Origin: an uncultured Bacilli bacterium
GTDB lineage: Bacteria > Bacillota_I > Bacilli_A > RF39 > UBA660
Direction: 5' to 3'
Length of the DNA: 16,022 nucleotides
NCBI GenBank assembly: GCA_947629075.1
Contig: CANRCI010000021.1
Coordinates: forward strand, 1-16,022
A program made the position numbers and the translations under genes. Position 1 is the first letter of the stretch. The number at the start of each line of letters is the position of its first letter. The notes under the pieces are model-generated. The model saw nothing but the letters and a program-made list of their open reading frames with translations. It did not search any database and was not told the DNA's origin. Shown here one piece after another: positions 1 to 6,173 of this stretch.

Positions 1-142
1 GATTCCTACTTTGTCATGTCGACTGACCCTTGGTTCCATCGAGGCGGCGGTTACAACAACGGCGTTCTTGCCGGTCAGTTCGACTTCGATAGGTACACAG
101 GTGGCACCTACCCCGGCATCGGTTCCCGCCTCGTGCTCGCAG
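1..142 (+). repeat. DGR variable region (VR)
   Basis: It aligns without gaps to 408-549 (offset 407). Mismatches are at 1, 7, 25, 37, 49, 50, 82, 88, 94, 109, 112, 115 and 116; the TR base is A in every case, changed to G eight times, T three times and C twice. The segment 117-142 is identical to the TR, rich in G+C, and stops matching just before the stop codon. By position it is the likely initiation-of-mutagenic-homing site. The VR may extend left of the window. Confidence 0.95.
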
Positions 143-150
143 TTGGGTAA
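1..150 (+). CDS. DGR target protein, C-terminal end with variable region (partial)
   Basis: The frame starts at base 1 and ends with TAA at 148-150, giving the last 49 residues of a protein whose body is left of the window. The residues include the blocks NNGVLAGQF and GIGSRLVLA, which resemble the end of the formylglycine-generating-enzyme/C-type-lectin fold used by many DGR targets. Relative to the TR, 11 residues are changed: N to D three times, N to Y three times, N to G twice, N to H once, T to P once, and N to D at the first visible codon is among the three-to-four D changes counted across 1-90. Two AAC codons (55-60) stay Asn. Such changes would alter surface loops that bind ligand. 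What the protein binds and where it sits cannot be told from this fragment. Confidence 0.88.
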   Translation, partial: DSYFVMSTDPWFHRGGGYNNGVLAGQFDFDRYTGGTYPGIGSRLVLAVG

Positions 151-173
151 TTTAAAATTTTAATTTTAAATTA
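148..173. repeat. AT-rich palindrome at the target stop codon
   Basis: The arms TAATTTAAAA (148-157) and TTTTAAATTA (164-173) are perfect inverted repeats with a 6-base centre, starting at the target gene's stop codon. In some DGRs a hairpin or cruciform just after the VR helps homing, so its position is suggestive. A weak AT-only stem in an AT-rich genome could also be chance. Confidence 0.5.
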
Positions 174-193
174 CATTACTTGTTTTCTTTTAT

Positions 194-238
194 CAGTCAT
201 TCCCGCCTTTTTTTCCAGCGGGAATGACTGAATTTTTA
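194..238 (+). terminator. Strong hairpin after the DGR target gene (terminator and/or homing hairpin)
   Basis: A perfect 13-bp stem (194-206 with 218-230, arm CAGTCATTCCCGC) has an 11-base loop mostly of T and is followed by AATTTTTA. It lies 44 bases after the target stop. It could terminate the target mRNA. It could also serve as the DNA hairpin that promotes target recognition in some DGRs. The sequence alone does not separate the two roles. Confidence 0.75.
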
Positions 239-338
239 TATTGTTTTAGCATATGTTTACATTTTTAGATTATATTTTACAAAATTTTCTCATAAATTTA
301 AGTTTTTTATTCTATATAAAAAGAAATATATGTTAGTA

Positions 339-344
339 TATAAT
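339..344 (+). promoter_or_regulatory. Possible promoter (-10 box) for the TR RNA
   Basis: TATAAT at 339-344 lies about 60 bases before the TR in otherwise gene-free DNA (151-407). No convincing -35 box is visible, so this is a position-based guess. A start near 351 would make an RNA covering the TR and the following spacer. Confidence 0.35.
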
Positions 345-407
345 CATAGGTTATAAGTTGTAAAAATTAACCTTTTGGTTTTTTGGTATTTCGTTGTTTA
401 CGCTGAC

Positions 408-549
408 AATTCCAACTTTGTCATGTCGACTAACCCTTGGTTCAATCGAGGCGGCAATTACAACAACGGCGTTCTTGCCGGTCAGTTCAACTTCAATAGG
501 AACACAGGTGGCACCAACACCAACATCGGTTCCCGCCTCGTGCTCGCAG
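408..549 (+). repeat. DGR template repeat (TR)
   Basis: This invariant copy templates the VR. By my count it has 36 adenines in 142 positions, and 13 of them are changed in the VR; none of the other 106 positions is changed. It is about half G+C, unlike its AT-rich flanks. Read in the VR frame it gives Asn codons at nearly all variable positions and ends with TAA at 552-554. AAY codons are favoured in DGR templates because random changes at A give many residues and no stop. Identity with the VR may extend left of 408, since the reading frame is open back to 357. Confidence 0.95.
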
Positions 550-554
550 ACTAA

Positions 555-733
555 AGTATATAAGTAAATCTTCGTTACGATAAATTTAGTTAGGATATTT
601 AATATCGACTAAGGTGTTTACGGACTTTATTGTAATGTTTATTTTAGAAATTTATAACCTTTCTATATTTATAGATAAAAATATTAATAGAAGATTTTGG
701 TTAGTAACAAAATGGTGAAAATCAAGGTTTTTG
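555..733 (+). ncRNA. Putative TR-spacer RNA segment of the DGR
   Basis: No credible gene lies between the TR and the MutS-like ORF. In the Bordetella phage DGR, RNA downstream of the TR is needed for priming and cDNA synthesis. This AT-rich stretch of about 180 bases, bounded by the hairpin at 734-766, is in the right place for such a spacer. The assignment rests on position, not on a recognised fold. Confidence 0.4.
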
Positions 734-766
734 AAGCAGTACTTTCTTTTGTACTGCTTTTATTTT
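734..766 (+). terminator. Intrinsic terminator-like hairpin between TR and accessory genes
   Basis: A perfect 9-bp stem, AAGCAGTAC (734-742) with GTACTGCTT (751-759), has an 8-base pyrimidine loop and is followed by TTATTTTT. It would end a TR-plus-spacer transcript before the protein genes, or let through only part of it. Confidence 0.65.
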
Positions 767-780
767 TGTATTATTTTTTG

Positions 781-813
781 TCTCATATTGAGGAGGTGAA
801 TCGTGATATGAGA
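781..813 (+). promoter_or_regulatory. Stem-loop presenting the ribosome-binding site of the MutS-like gene
   Basis: TCTCATAT (781-788) pairs with ATATGAGA (806-813). The 17-base loop holds AGGAGGTGA (791-799), and the right arm covers an ATG at 808-810. That ATG opens a two-codon ORF (Met-Arg-stop) whose TGA at 814-816 overlaps the next ATG at 813-815. This could expose the SD site while masking the start, or couple the two starts. It is visible in sequence; the function is inferred. Confidence 0.45.
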
Positions 814-1223
814 TGAAAAAGCATACAGAAAGTGGTGAAATAATGAGTAAGATATATAATAAATATTTAGAATTGAAAGAAATGGATAGTAGTAAACTAT
901 ATTTATTTAAATCGGGCATGTTTTATATATTTATAGCTGATGATTGTGAACGGATAAATGATTATGTCGTTTTAAAAAAAGTAAAATTTACTAATCGGGT
1001 AAAAAAATGTGGTTTTCCAGCTAATGTTTTAGAAGATTACTTGCGAGTGTTTAAGAATCATAATTTGAATGTTGAAATCATTGAGGATTTTACTTTAGTC
1101 AATGAAAAGAGAAATGTATATGATTACATATTGAGTATTGATGTAAATAATATAACACCATTAGAGGCACTTGAAAAACTAGAAGAAATTAAGGAGATAG
1201 TAGAGAATGAAAAAAGAGGTTGA
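813..1223 (+). CDS. Small MutS-like (MutS domain I) DGR accessory protein
   Basis: This 136-residue protein resembles the mismatch-recognition domain I of MutS: YLELKE (18-23), GMFYIF (35-40), DD (43-44) and CGFP (66-69), then a segment like the end of that domain. Its C-terminus has TPLEALEKLEEIKEIV (115-130), which looks like the helix near the end of full-length MutS. There is no ATPase, clamp or lever domain. The FxE mismatch-reading motif is altered: Phe37 is kept, but the Glu position is Ile39. MutS-like (MSL) ORFs are known DGR accessories with unproven role. The start is ATG 813 behind AGGAGGTGA at 791-799 (spacing 13); ATG 843 is an alternative. It overlaps avd by 17 bases, implying a coupled operon. 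Confidence 0.75.
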   Translation: MKKHTESGEIMSKIYNKYLELKEMDSSKLYLFKSGMFYIFIADDCERINDYVVLKKVKFTNRVKKCGFPANVLEDYLRVFKNHNLNVEIIEDFTLVNEKRNVYDYILSIDVNNITPLEALEKLEEIKEIVENEKRG

Positions 1224-1566
1224 AGATATAAGAATATATCATGTCTATATCGATTTTATTTCTTATATCGAAATGATAACTGAGAAATATCCTAGAAGCA
1301 CTAAAAATGGAATTGTTATAAGTATCAAAGATAATTTGTATGCAGGAATGAAAGATATATTACTAGCATATAAAGCGTTTGATAAAAAAGATAAATTGAT
1401 GTATTTAAACGATTTAGATGTGACATTAAAGATGCTTAAAGTTTTTGCTAGAATATCTTATAAGAAAAAATATATATCGGTTAAGAATTATGGTGCTTGG
1501 AGTCGTAAGATTAATAACGTGTGCATGTCATTAGGTGGTTGGATCAATTCGTGTCTAAAACAATAA
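1207..1566 (+). CDS. avd: DGR accessory variability determinant (Avd, four-helix-bundle type)
   Basis: This 119-residue, basic, mostly helical protein has the length and layout of bacterial Avd. It ends in the block YGAWSRKI...LGGWINS (95-114), which matches the family's conserved Trp/Gly-rich final helix. Known Avd proteins form a pentameric barrel of four-helix bundles that binds the reverse transcriptase and nucleic acid and is needed for mutagenic homing. The start ATG 1207 has AAGGAG at 1191-1196 and overlaps the end of the MutS-like gene; its own end overlaps the reverse-transcriptase frame. The three genes are almost certainly translated from one mRNA. The call rests on size, position and the C-terminal motif. 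Confidence 0.82.
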   Translation: MKKEVEDIRIYHVYIDFISYIEMITEKYPRSTKNGIVISIKDNLYAGMKDILLAYKAFDKKDKLMYLNDLDVTLKMLKVFARISYKKKYISVKNYGAWSRKINNVCMSLGGWINSCLKQ

Positions 1567-2576
1567 AAAAATGCTTTGACAGCAATTTGACTTTTGAAAA
1601 AATGTTAGCCGCCCACTATCGTGCTAGTGACGGTAAAAGTAGTAAAAAAGAAGTTATTTTATTTGAAATAGATTTGGAAAATAATTTGATAAACATTATT
1701 AATGATATCCATAATGGTACTTATAAATTTGGAAATTATCGTGAGTTTAAAGTATATGAACCAAAAGAACGCATTATAAAATCTTTGCCTTATCGCGATA
1801 GAATAGTTCACCAGTGGTATGTCGAAGAATTTATAAAGCCGTATTTCTTTAAAAGATTTATAAAAGATACATATGCTTGTCTAGATGGTAGAGGAACACA
1901 TAAAGCAGTTGAATGCGTTCAAAAAATGATGCGGATAATGAAGAGAAAATATGGAACATATTACGTTTTGAAATGTGACATAAAAAAATACTTTTATAGT
2001 ATTGACAAAAGTATTCTAATGAATATTTTAAGAAAGCGAATATCGGATGATAAGTTATTAGAATTTAGTTATAAAATTCTAGATGATGGGAATAAAGTAG
2101 GCATTCCCATTGGCAATTTTACTAGTCAATATTTTGCCAATATATATTTAAATGAATTGGATCACTATGTTAAAGAAAATTTGTGTGTAAAATACTATGT
2201 TAGGTATATGGATGATTTTATTTTATTGATTCCTACTAAAGAGAGAGCTAAATTTTTAATGGATAAAATAAACGATTTTGTAAATGTTAGGTTAAATCTC
2301 GAATTAAATGCTAAAAGTAAATATTTTCCCAGTCATCAGGGGATAGATTTTTGTGGTTATCACATTTTTGAAACACACATATTATTGCGTAAGCGTTTTA
2401 AAAAGAAATTTAAGAAGAGTATTAAAGTGTGGAGGATGTTAAAGGATCAGGATAAGTTATACTATCGAAAGTTTTTGATGAGTTACAATTCCTATAGAGG
2501 ACATGCTAGTCATAGTAATTCCTATCACTTTTTACAAAAGATGGAAAAAATAGTTAATGAGCTGGATATAAAATAA
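1521..2576 (+). CDS. DGR reverse transcriptase
   Basis: The protein has the full set of reverse-transcriptase blocks: YEPKERII and LPYRDRIV (79-96), FIKDTYAC (113-120), the first catalytic Asp153 in LKCDIKKYFYSID (150-162), GIPIGNFTSQYFANIYLN (194-211) and the catalytic YMDD (229-232). The GNFTSQ block distinguishes DGR enzymes from group II intron and retron enzymes. It has no maturase or endonuclease domain. It copies the TR RNA with errors at adenines. The start is uncertain: GTG 1521 opens the frame without an SD site and overlaps avd by 46 bases, while GTG 1551 has AGGTGG at 1533-1538. Conserved sequence starts near residue 23, so either keeps the whole enzyme. A separate promoter and gene follow. 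Confidence 0.95.
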   Translation: MHVIRWLDQFVSKTIKKCFDSNLTFEKMLAAHYRASDGKSSKKEVILFEIDLENNLINIINDIHNGTYKFGNYREFKVYEPKERIIKSLPYRDRIVHQWYVEEFIKPYFFKRFIKDTYACLDGRGTHKAVECVQKMMRIMKRKYGTYYVLKCDIKKYFYSIDKSILMNILRKRISDDKLLEFSYKILDDGNKVGIPIGNFTSQYFANIYLNELDHYVKENLCVKYYVRYMDDFILLIPTKERAKFLMDKINDFVNVRLNLELNAKSKYFPSHQGIDFCGYHIFETHILLRKRFKKKFKKSIKVWRMLKDQDKLYYRKFLMSYNSYRGHASHSNSYHFLQKMEKIVNELDIK

Positions 2577-2603
2577 AAAGTTGTTTATAAAAGAGGTAAA
2601 AAA

Positions 2604-2623
2604 TGTTATACTATTTATAGTAT
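2604..2623 (+). promoter_or_regulatory. Extended -10 promoter of the AAA+ gene, overlapped by a palindrome
   Basis: TGT-TATACT at 2604-2612 is an extended -10 motif. A 7-bp inverted repeat, ATACTAT (2608-2614) and ATAGTAT (2617-2623), covers the -10 and the likely start of transcription. It could be an operator, though AT palindromes arise easily. The SD AGGAGG is at 2626-2631. Confidence 0.5.
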
Positions 2624-2636
2624 CTAGGAGGCCCTT

Positions 2637-4136
2637 ATGAATAGTGATGGAAAGTTCAGCATTTTAGAGCGATATGGTGAAGTATTTACTGATAAAGAAT
2701 ATGTAACTAATCCAGCTATCGGTCGTGATGAAGAAATAAAACAACTTATACTTATTCTGTTAACTCCAGAAAAATCGGCAATTTTAGTTGGTAAACCTGG
2801 TATTGGTAAAACAGCTATTGTCGAAGGACTTTCTTATGCCATTCAAAGAGGAAATGTTCCCGATGCGCTAAAGGGATATTCGATTATCAACATAAAGACA
2901 GCTTCACTTCTAGGAACGATGCCTAATGGTGATAGTAAAGTTCAGTTATTGATCGATGAATTGAAGACAAAGGAAAGACTTATTCTCTTTATCGACGAAG
3001 TTCATATGTTGATTGGTGCAACTGATGAGTCAGCAGTCGATTTTGCCAATATTTTTAAAGAGGGATTAGGACGTGGATCGATTAAAGTAATTGGTGCCAC
3101 TACTACTGAAGAGTATGAGCGATATATTTTGAGGGACAAAGCTTTTACGAGACGTTTCCAAAGAGTAGAAGTAGAGGAACCGACTAGAGATGAAACAGTT
3201 CAAATATTGATTGGAACGCTACCAAAAATCGAAAAAGAAACTGGAGTAAGAATGAAATATTCAGCTTACCAGCAAGAACTTATTTTTGGATTTATCGTCG
3301 ATATGACCAGTGAATATAAGAGGGTATATGAAATAGGATCGAGATATCCAGATATCTCTCTTACGATAGTAAAATCTGCTTTTTCGTTTACGGTGTTCGA
3401 TAATCGTAGAGAAGTTTCTATCTATGATTTCGAAAAAGCTATTAAAAATACCCATCTAGTTTATCCCGATGTTATCAATAAAGAATTACCTAAATTTAAA
3501 GAGATGTTTAAAGATATATACGATGAAGAGGTTGATCCGAATAAAGCTTCAGAAATTACTTTGCAAGAACCAACTCTCGATATCGAAGAAAATAAAAATA
3601 TTCCTGTTGCAGCTGAGGAAGTTGCGATGCCGGATCGCCGAAAAGAAAATTCCATCTACAGTGCTCCGACAACTATGGAAGAGATGGATACCCGTGACGA
3701 ACGCGTAGAACCAGCAAGAATTCAAGTTAGTGAAATGAACGCTAACGTTTTGGGAAATGTTGAAGATAGTCCACTGGATTTAGATGATGAAGATAGCGAT
3801 GAAGACTATATGGAAGAAGATTTTCCAGCGGACGAGAATTTGGATGATAACAACATTCAGGCAACACCAGCTTTAAATAATTTGTACGAAGTACCAGTTA
3901 AGATAACTAATATGGGTACTCGCGATACTAAAGTAGCACCAACTCGCATGTCTTATCAACCTTTTGACAATATGCTAGTGGGAAATCAAAATCAACCAAT
4001 ATCTGATGCACCAGTGAATGAAAATCAAGTGTTAGTTGAACAGAACAATATAAAACAAGTACTTCCAGATTTAAATTTGGAATTGAATAACGATGAAGAT
4101 GATTTAGAAGATACTGAAGACGATTTCTATGAATAG
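2637..4136 (+). CDS. ClpB/ClpA-D1-like AAA+ ATPase with acidic C-terminal tail
   Basis: Residues 20-290 form one AAA+ module like the first ATPase domain of ClpB/ClpC: IGRDEEI (28-34), Walker A GKPGIGKT (52-59), Walker B LILFIDE (115-121), GATTTEEY (153-160) and the arginine-finger pair RR (172-173). It lacks the Clp N-terminal repeat, the middle coiled coil and the second ATPase domain, so it is not a complete Clp chaperone. Residues 295-499 look disordered and strongly acidic. They contain two copies of a short motif, TRDERVEPAR (352-361) and TRDTKVAPTR (428-437), possible docking sites. The substrate is unknown. The start ATG 2637 follows AGGAGG by 5 bases. It has its own promoter, so it need not belong to the DGR. 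Confidence 0.8.
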   Translation: MNSDGKFSILERYGEVFTDKEYVTNPAIGRDEEIKQLILILLTPEKSAILVGKPGIGKTAIVEGLSYAIQRGNVPDALKGYSIINIKTASLLGTMPNGDSKVQLLIDELKTKERLILFIDEVHMLIGATDESAVDFANIFKEGLGRGSIKVIGATTTEEYERYILRDKAFTRRFQRVEVEEPTRDETVQILIGTLPKIEKETGVRMKYSAYQQELIFGFIVDMTSEYKRVYEIGSRYPDISLTIVKSAFSFTVFDNRREVSIYDFEKAIKNTHLVYPDVINKELPKFKEMFKDIYDEEVDPNKASEITLQEPTLDIEENKNIPVAAEEVAMPDRRKENSIYSAPTTMEEMDTRDERVEPARIQVSEMNANVLGNVEDSPLDLDDEDSDEDYMEEDFPADENLDDNNIQATPALNNLYEVPVKITNMGTRDTKVAPTRMSYQPFDNMLVGNQNQPISDAPVNENQVLVEQNNIKQVLPDLNLELNNDEDDLEDTEDDFYE

Positions 4137-4154
4137 TCCAGTGTCTTTTTTTTT
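4109..4154 (+). terminator. Terminator overlapping the end of the AAA+ gene
   Basis: AGATACTG (4109-4116) pairs with CAGTGTCT (4139-4146) with one G-U pair, followed by a run of T to 4154. GAC (4119-4121) and GTC (4136-4138) extend the stem inward after a small bulge. The stem lies partly inside the coding end. Confidence 0.55.
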
Positions 4155-4168
4155 AAACAATAATATTA

Positions 4169-4174
4169 TATAAT
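4169..4174 (+). promoter_or_regulatory. Promoter -10 box of glmS
   Basis: TATAAT stands about 40 bases before the ribozyme core, in the gap after the AAA+ terminator. No clear -35 box is seen because the upstream bases are a run of T. Confidence 0.5.
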
Positions 4175-4212
4175 GAATACAAGATATATTAGAAAGGAGT
4201 AATTTATATCTG

Positions 4213-4340
4213 AGCGCCAGAACTTTAAATAGTTGACGAGGTTAGTAGTTATCGAATTTTCGGCGGGTGCTACTACGGCTGGTGGGTCGTAAGGTATACT
4301 ACAAATAATAAAATCGAGATTATGACAAAAGGTATGCTGT
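4213..4340 (+). ncRNA. glmS ribozyme (glucosamine-6-phosphate-activated self-cleaving leader)
   Basis: The conserved core is easy to see. AGCGCC (4213-4218) gives the cleavage site between A4213 and G4214. It is followed by AGAACT...AGTTGACGAGG (4219-4241), TTATCGAA (4249-4256) and CGGCGGGTGC (4261-4270), then the pseudoknotted P2.1/P2.2 part with GTCGTAAGG (4287-4295). In known cases glucosamine-6-phosphate acts as the cofactor for cleavage. The cut mRNA is then degraded, giving feedback control of GlmS. The element lies directly before glmS, ending within about 20 bases of its start. The 3' boundary is approximate. Confidence 0.96.
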
Positions 4341-4358
4341 CACTTATGGGAGGATAAT

Positions 4359-6173
4359 ATGTGTGGAATAGTTGGTTATATTGGTAAAAAGACTAATGTT
4401 GACCAAGTTCTTATCGATGGTTTAAAAACCCTTGAATATCGTGGCTATGACTCAGCGGGAATTGCTATCTTGGAAGATGAAGTAAAAATTATTAAAGAAG
4501 TCGGAAAGGTTGCCAATTTAGAAGCAATAGTAAAGAAAGAAAATTTCCATGAAGCTTCCAAAGGAATAGCGCATACGCGTTGGGCGACGCATGGCCATGT
4601 TGATAAAGTTAATGCTCATCCGTTTAAAGTTGGTGAGGTTACTTTAGTTCATAACGGAATAATTGAAAATTTTGAAACCTTGAAAAAGGATCTCATGAGT
4701 AGTGGTTATGAATTTAAAAGCAGTACTGATACTGAAGTAGTAGCGGCCTTAATCGATAGTTTGATAAAGAAACATAATGATATAAGTAAGGCCATTTGTG
4801 AAGCGGAAGACATTTTAATCGGTAGTTATGCTCTTTTAATTATGGTGGACAGAGACATCGACAGTTTATATGTCGTAAGAAAGGATAGTCCATTAATAAT
4901 TGGAGTAGCAGATGACAAAAATGTTGTGGCATCAGATATAAATGTCATTTTAAAATACACTAATAAATATATTCTTTTAGATAATTATGAAAATGCTAAA
5001 TTGACTAAAGATAAATGGACTATATTTGATAAAAACGGTAAAGAAATGAATAAAAAAGTTCTAACAATCGATATGAAAAGTGAAGATATATCAAAAGGTG
5101 TATATGAAGACTACATGCTTAAAGAGATTGAAGAAGAACCCATTGTGTTACAGGACAATATCGATGTCTATCTAAAAGATGAAGAGACCTTACTTAAAAA
5201 CATTCCTGATTTAACTAAATTTAAAAAGATATTTATCGTCGCTTGTGGTTCCGCTATGCACGCTGGTTTAGTTGGTAAACACTTTTTAGAAGAATATGCT
5301 GATACTGAAGTTGTTGTCGAGGTTGCGAGTGAGTTTCGTTATAAAAAGAACTTTTTTTCGAAAAATGACTTAGTAATCCTGATATCACAATCCGGCGAGA
5401 CGGCAGATACGATCGCGGCGTTAAGATTAGCTAAGGCTCAAGGTGTAAAGACTATGGCAATTGTTAATGCTATTAATTCTACTATTGCTAGAGATAGTGA
5501 TTATGTTTTATACACTTATGCTAAAACAGAAATAGCTGTAGCTACTACTAAAGCTTATCTATTACAAGTTGTTACTCTTTTAGCGATAGCTTTAAATAAG
5601 GGATTGACTTCTAAAAAATTAGAGCGCAGTTTCGTTTTAGAAAAATTAAAGGAAATTAAAGAGATTCCTGCTAAGATTAATAGTTTATTATCGAGAATGG
5701 ATGAATATAATAAAGTTGCTGAAGAGATTAAAGATGAAGAAGATATTTTCTTTATTGGTCGCAAAGTGGATTATTCTTTGGCGATGGAAGGTAGTTTGAA
5801 GTTAAAAGAAATTTCTTATATCCATAGTGATACTTATCAAGCTGGTGAATTAAAGCATGGAACTATTTCATTGATTGAAAATGGGACTAAGGTTTTTGCG
5901 ATTATTACAGATTCATCGATTGCTAGTAAAACTTTGAGTAATATGGAAGAAGTTAAGGCTAGAGGTGGTAAGATTATTCTTATCACTACTAGTGAATTAG
6001 ATGATGAGTACGATTTTAATTATGAGAAAATTGTACTTCCTAAAACTAGTGAGATGTTGTCTGTTATTTTGGCTGTCATACCATTACAATTAATAGCTTA
6101 TAGAACAGCTAAAATGCGTGGATGTAATGTCGATCAACCTAGAAATTTAGCTAAATCTGTCACAGTAGAATAA
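4359..6173 (+). CDS. glmS: Glutamine-fructose-6-phosphate aminotransferase (glucosamine-6-phosphate synthase)
   Basis: It makes glucosamine-6-phosphate from fructose-6-phosphate and glutamine, the first step to UDP-GlcNAc for the cell wall. The 604-residue length is standard. The N-terminal nucleophile hydrolase half starts MCGIVGYIG with Cys2 as the glutaminase nucleophile, and contains HTRWATHG and HNGIIEN. The isomerase half has two SIS domains, with SQSGETADT in the first and the family's C-terminal end DQPRNLAKSVTVE. The start ATG 4359 follows GGGAGG at 4348-4353. The ribozyme leader supplies product feedback. The gene is monocistronic, ended by a terminator shared with the convergent ATPase gene. 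The protein is cytoplasmic. Confidence 0.98.
   Translation: MCGIVGYIGKKTNVDQVLIDGLKTLEYRGYDSAGIAILEDEVKIIKEVGKVANLEAIVKKENFHEASKGIAHTRWATHGHVDKVNAHPFKVGEVTLVHNGIIENFETLKKDLMSSGYEFKSSTDTEVVAALIDSLIKKHNDISKAICEAEDILIGSYALLIMVDRDIDSLYVVRKDSPLIIGVADDKNVVASDINVILKYTNKYILLDNYENAKLTKDKWTIFDKNGKEMNKKVLTIDMKSEDISKGVYEDYMLKEIEEEPIVLQDNIDVYLKDEETLLKNIPDLTKFKKIFIVACGSAMHAGLVGKHFLEEYADTEVVVEVASEFRYKKNFFSKNDLVILISQSGETADTIAALRLAKAQGVKTMAIVNAINSTIARDSDYVLYTYAKTEIAVATTKAYLLQVVTLLAIALNKGLTSKKLERSFVLEKLKEIKEIPAKINSLLSRMDEYNKVAEEIKDEEDIFFIGRKVDYSLAMEGSLKLKEISYIHSDTYQAGELKHGTISLIENGTKVFAIITDSSIASKTLSNMEEVKARGGKIILITTSELDDEYDFNYEKIVLPKTSEMLSVILAVIPLQLIAYRTAKMRGCNVDQPRNLAKSVTVE

Larger units (their letters stand above)
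1..2576 (+). mobile_element. Diversity-generating retroelement (DGR) cassette
   Basis: The order is target-gene 3' end with VR, TR, MutS-like ORF, avd, reverse transcriptase. VR and TR match over 142 positions with 13 substitutions, all at TR adenines. The reverse transcriptase carries the DGR-type GNFTSQ block where other reverse transcriptases have a QG...SP block. Known DGRs copy the TR RNA into adenine-mutagenised cDNA that replaces the VR, diversifying a ligand-binding C-type-lectin-like domain. No phage structural genes, integrase or plasmid genes lie nearby, and a housekeeping region with glmS follows, so the cassette looks chromosomal here. The left boundary is outside the window because the target gene is cut by the edge. 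Confidence 0.95.

Noticed and set aside
357..554. Open frame through the TR that could be taken for a gene
   Set aside because: It has no start codon with an SD site upstream of the repeat, and its reading frame is explained by the TR being a copy of the target gene's end.
1207..1566. Avd gene as a non-DGR four-helix-bundle 23S rRNA insert-type protein
   Set aside because: That family is related in fold, but here the gene overlaps both DGR neighbours, so the Avd role is the simpler reading.
1521..2576. Reverse transcriptase as a group II intron or retron enzyme
   Set aside because: There is no maturase or HNH domain and no intron or retron RNA fold is apparent. The GNFTSQ motif, avd and the VR/TR pair identify a DGR.
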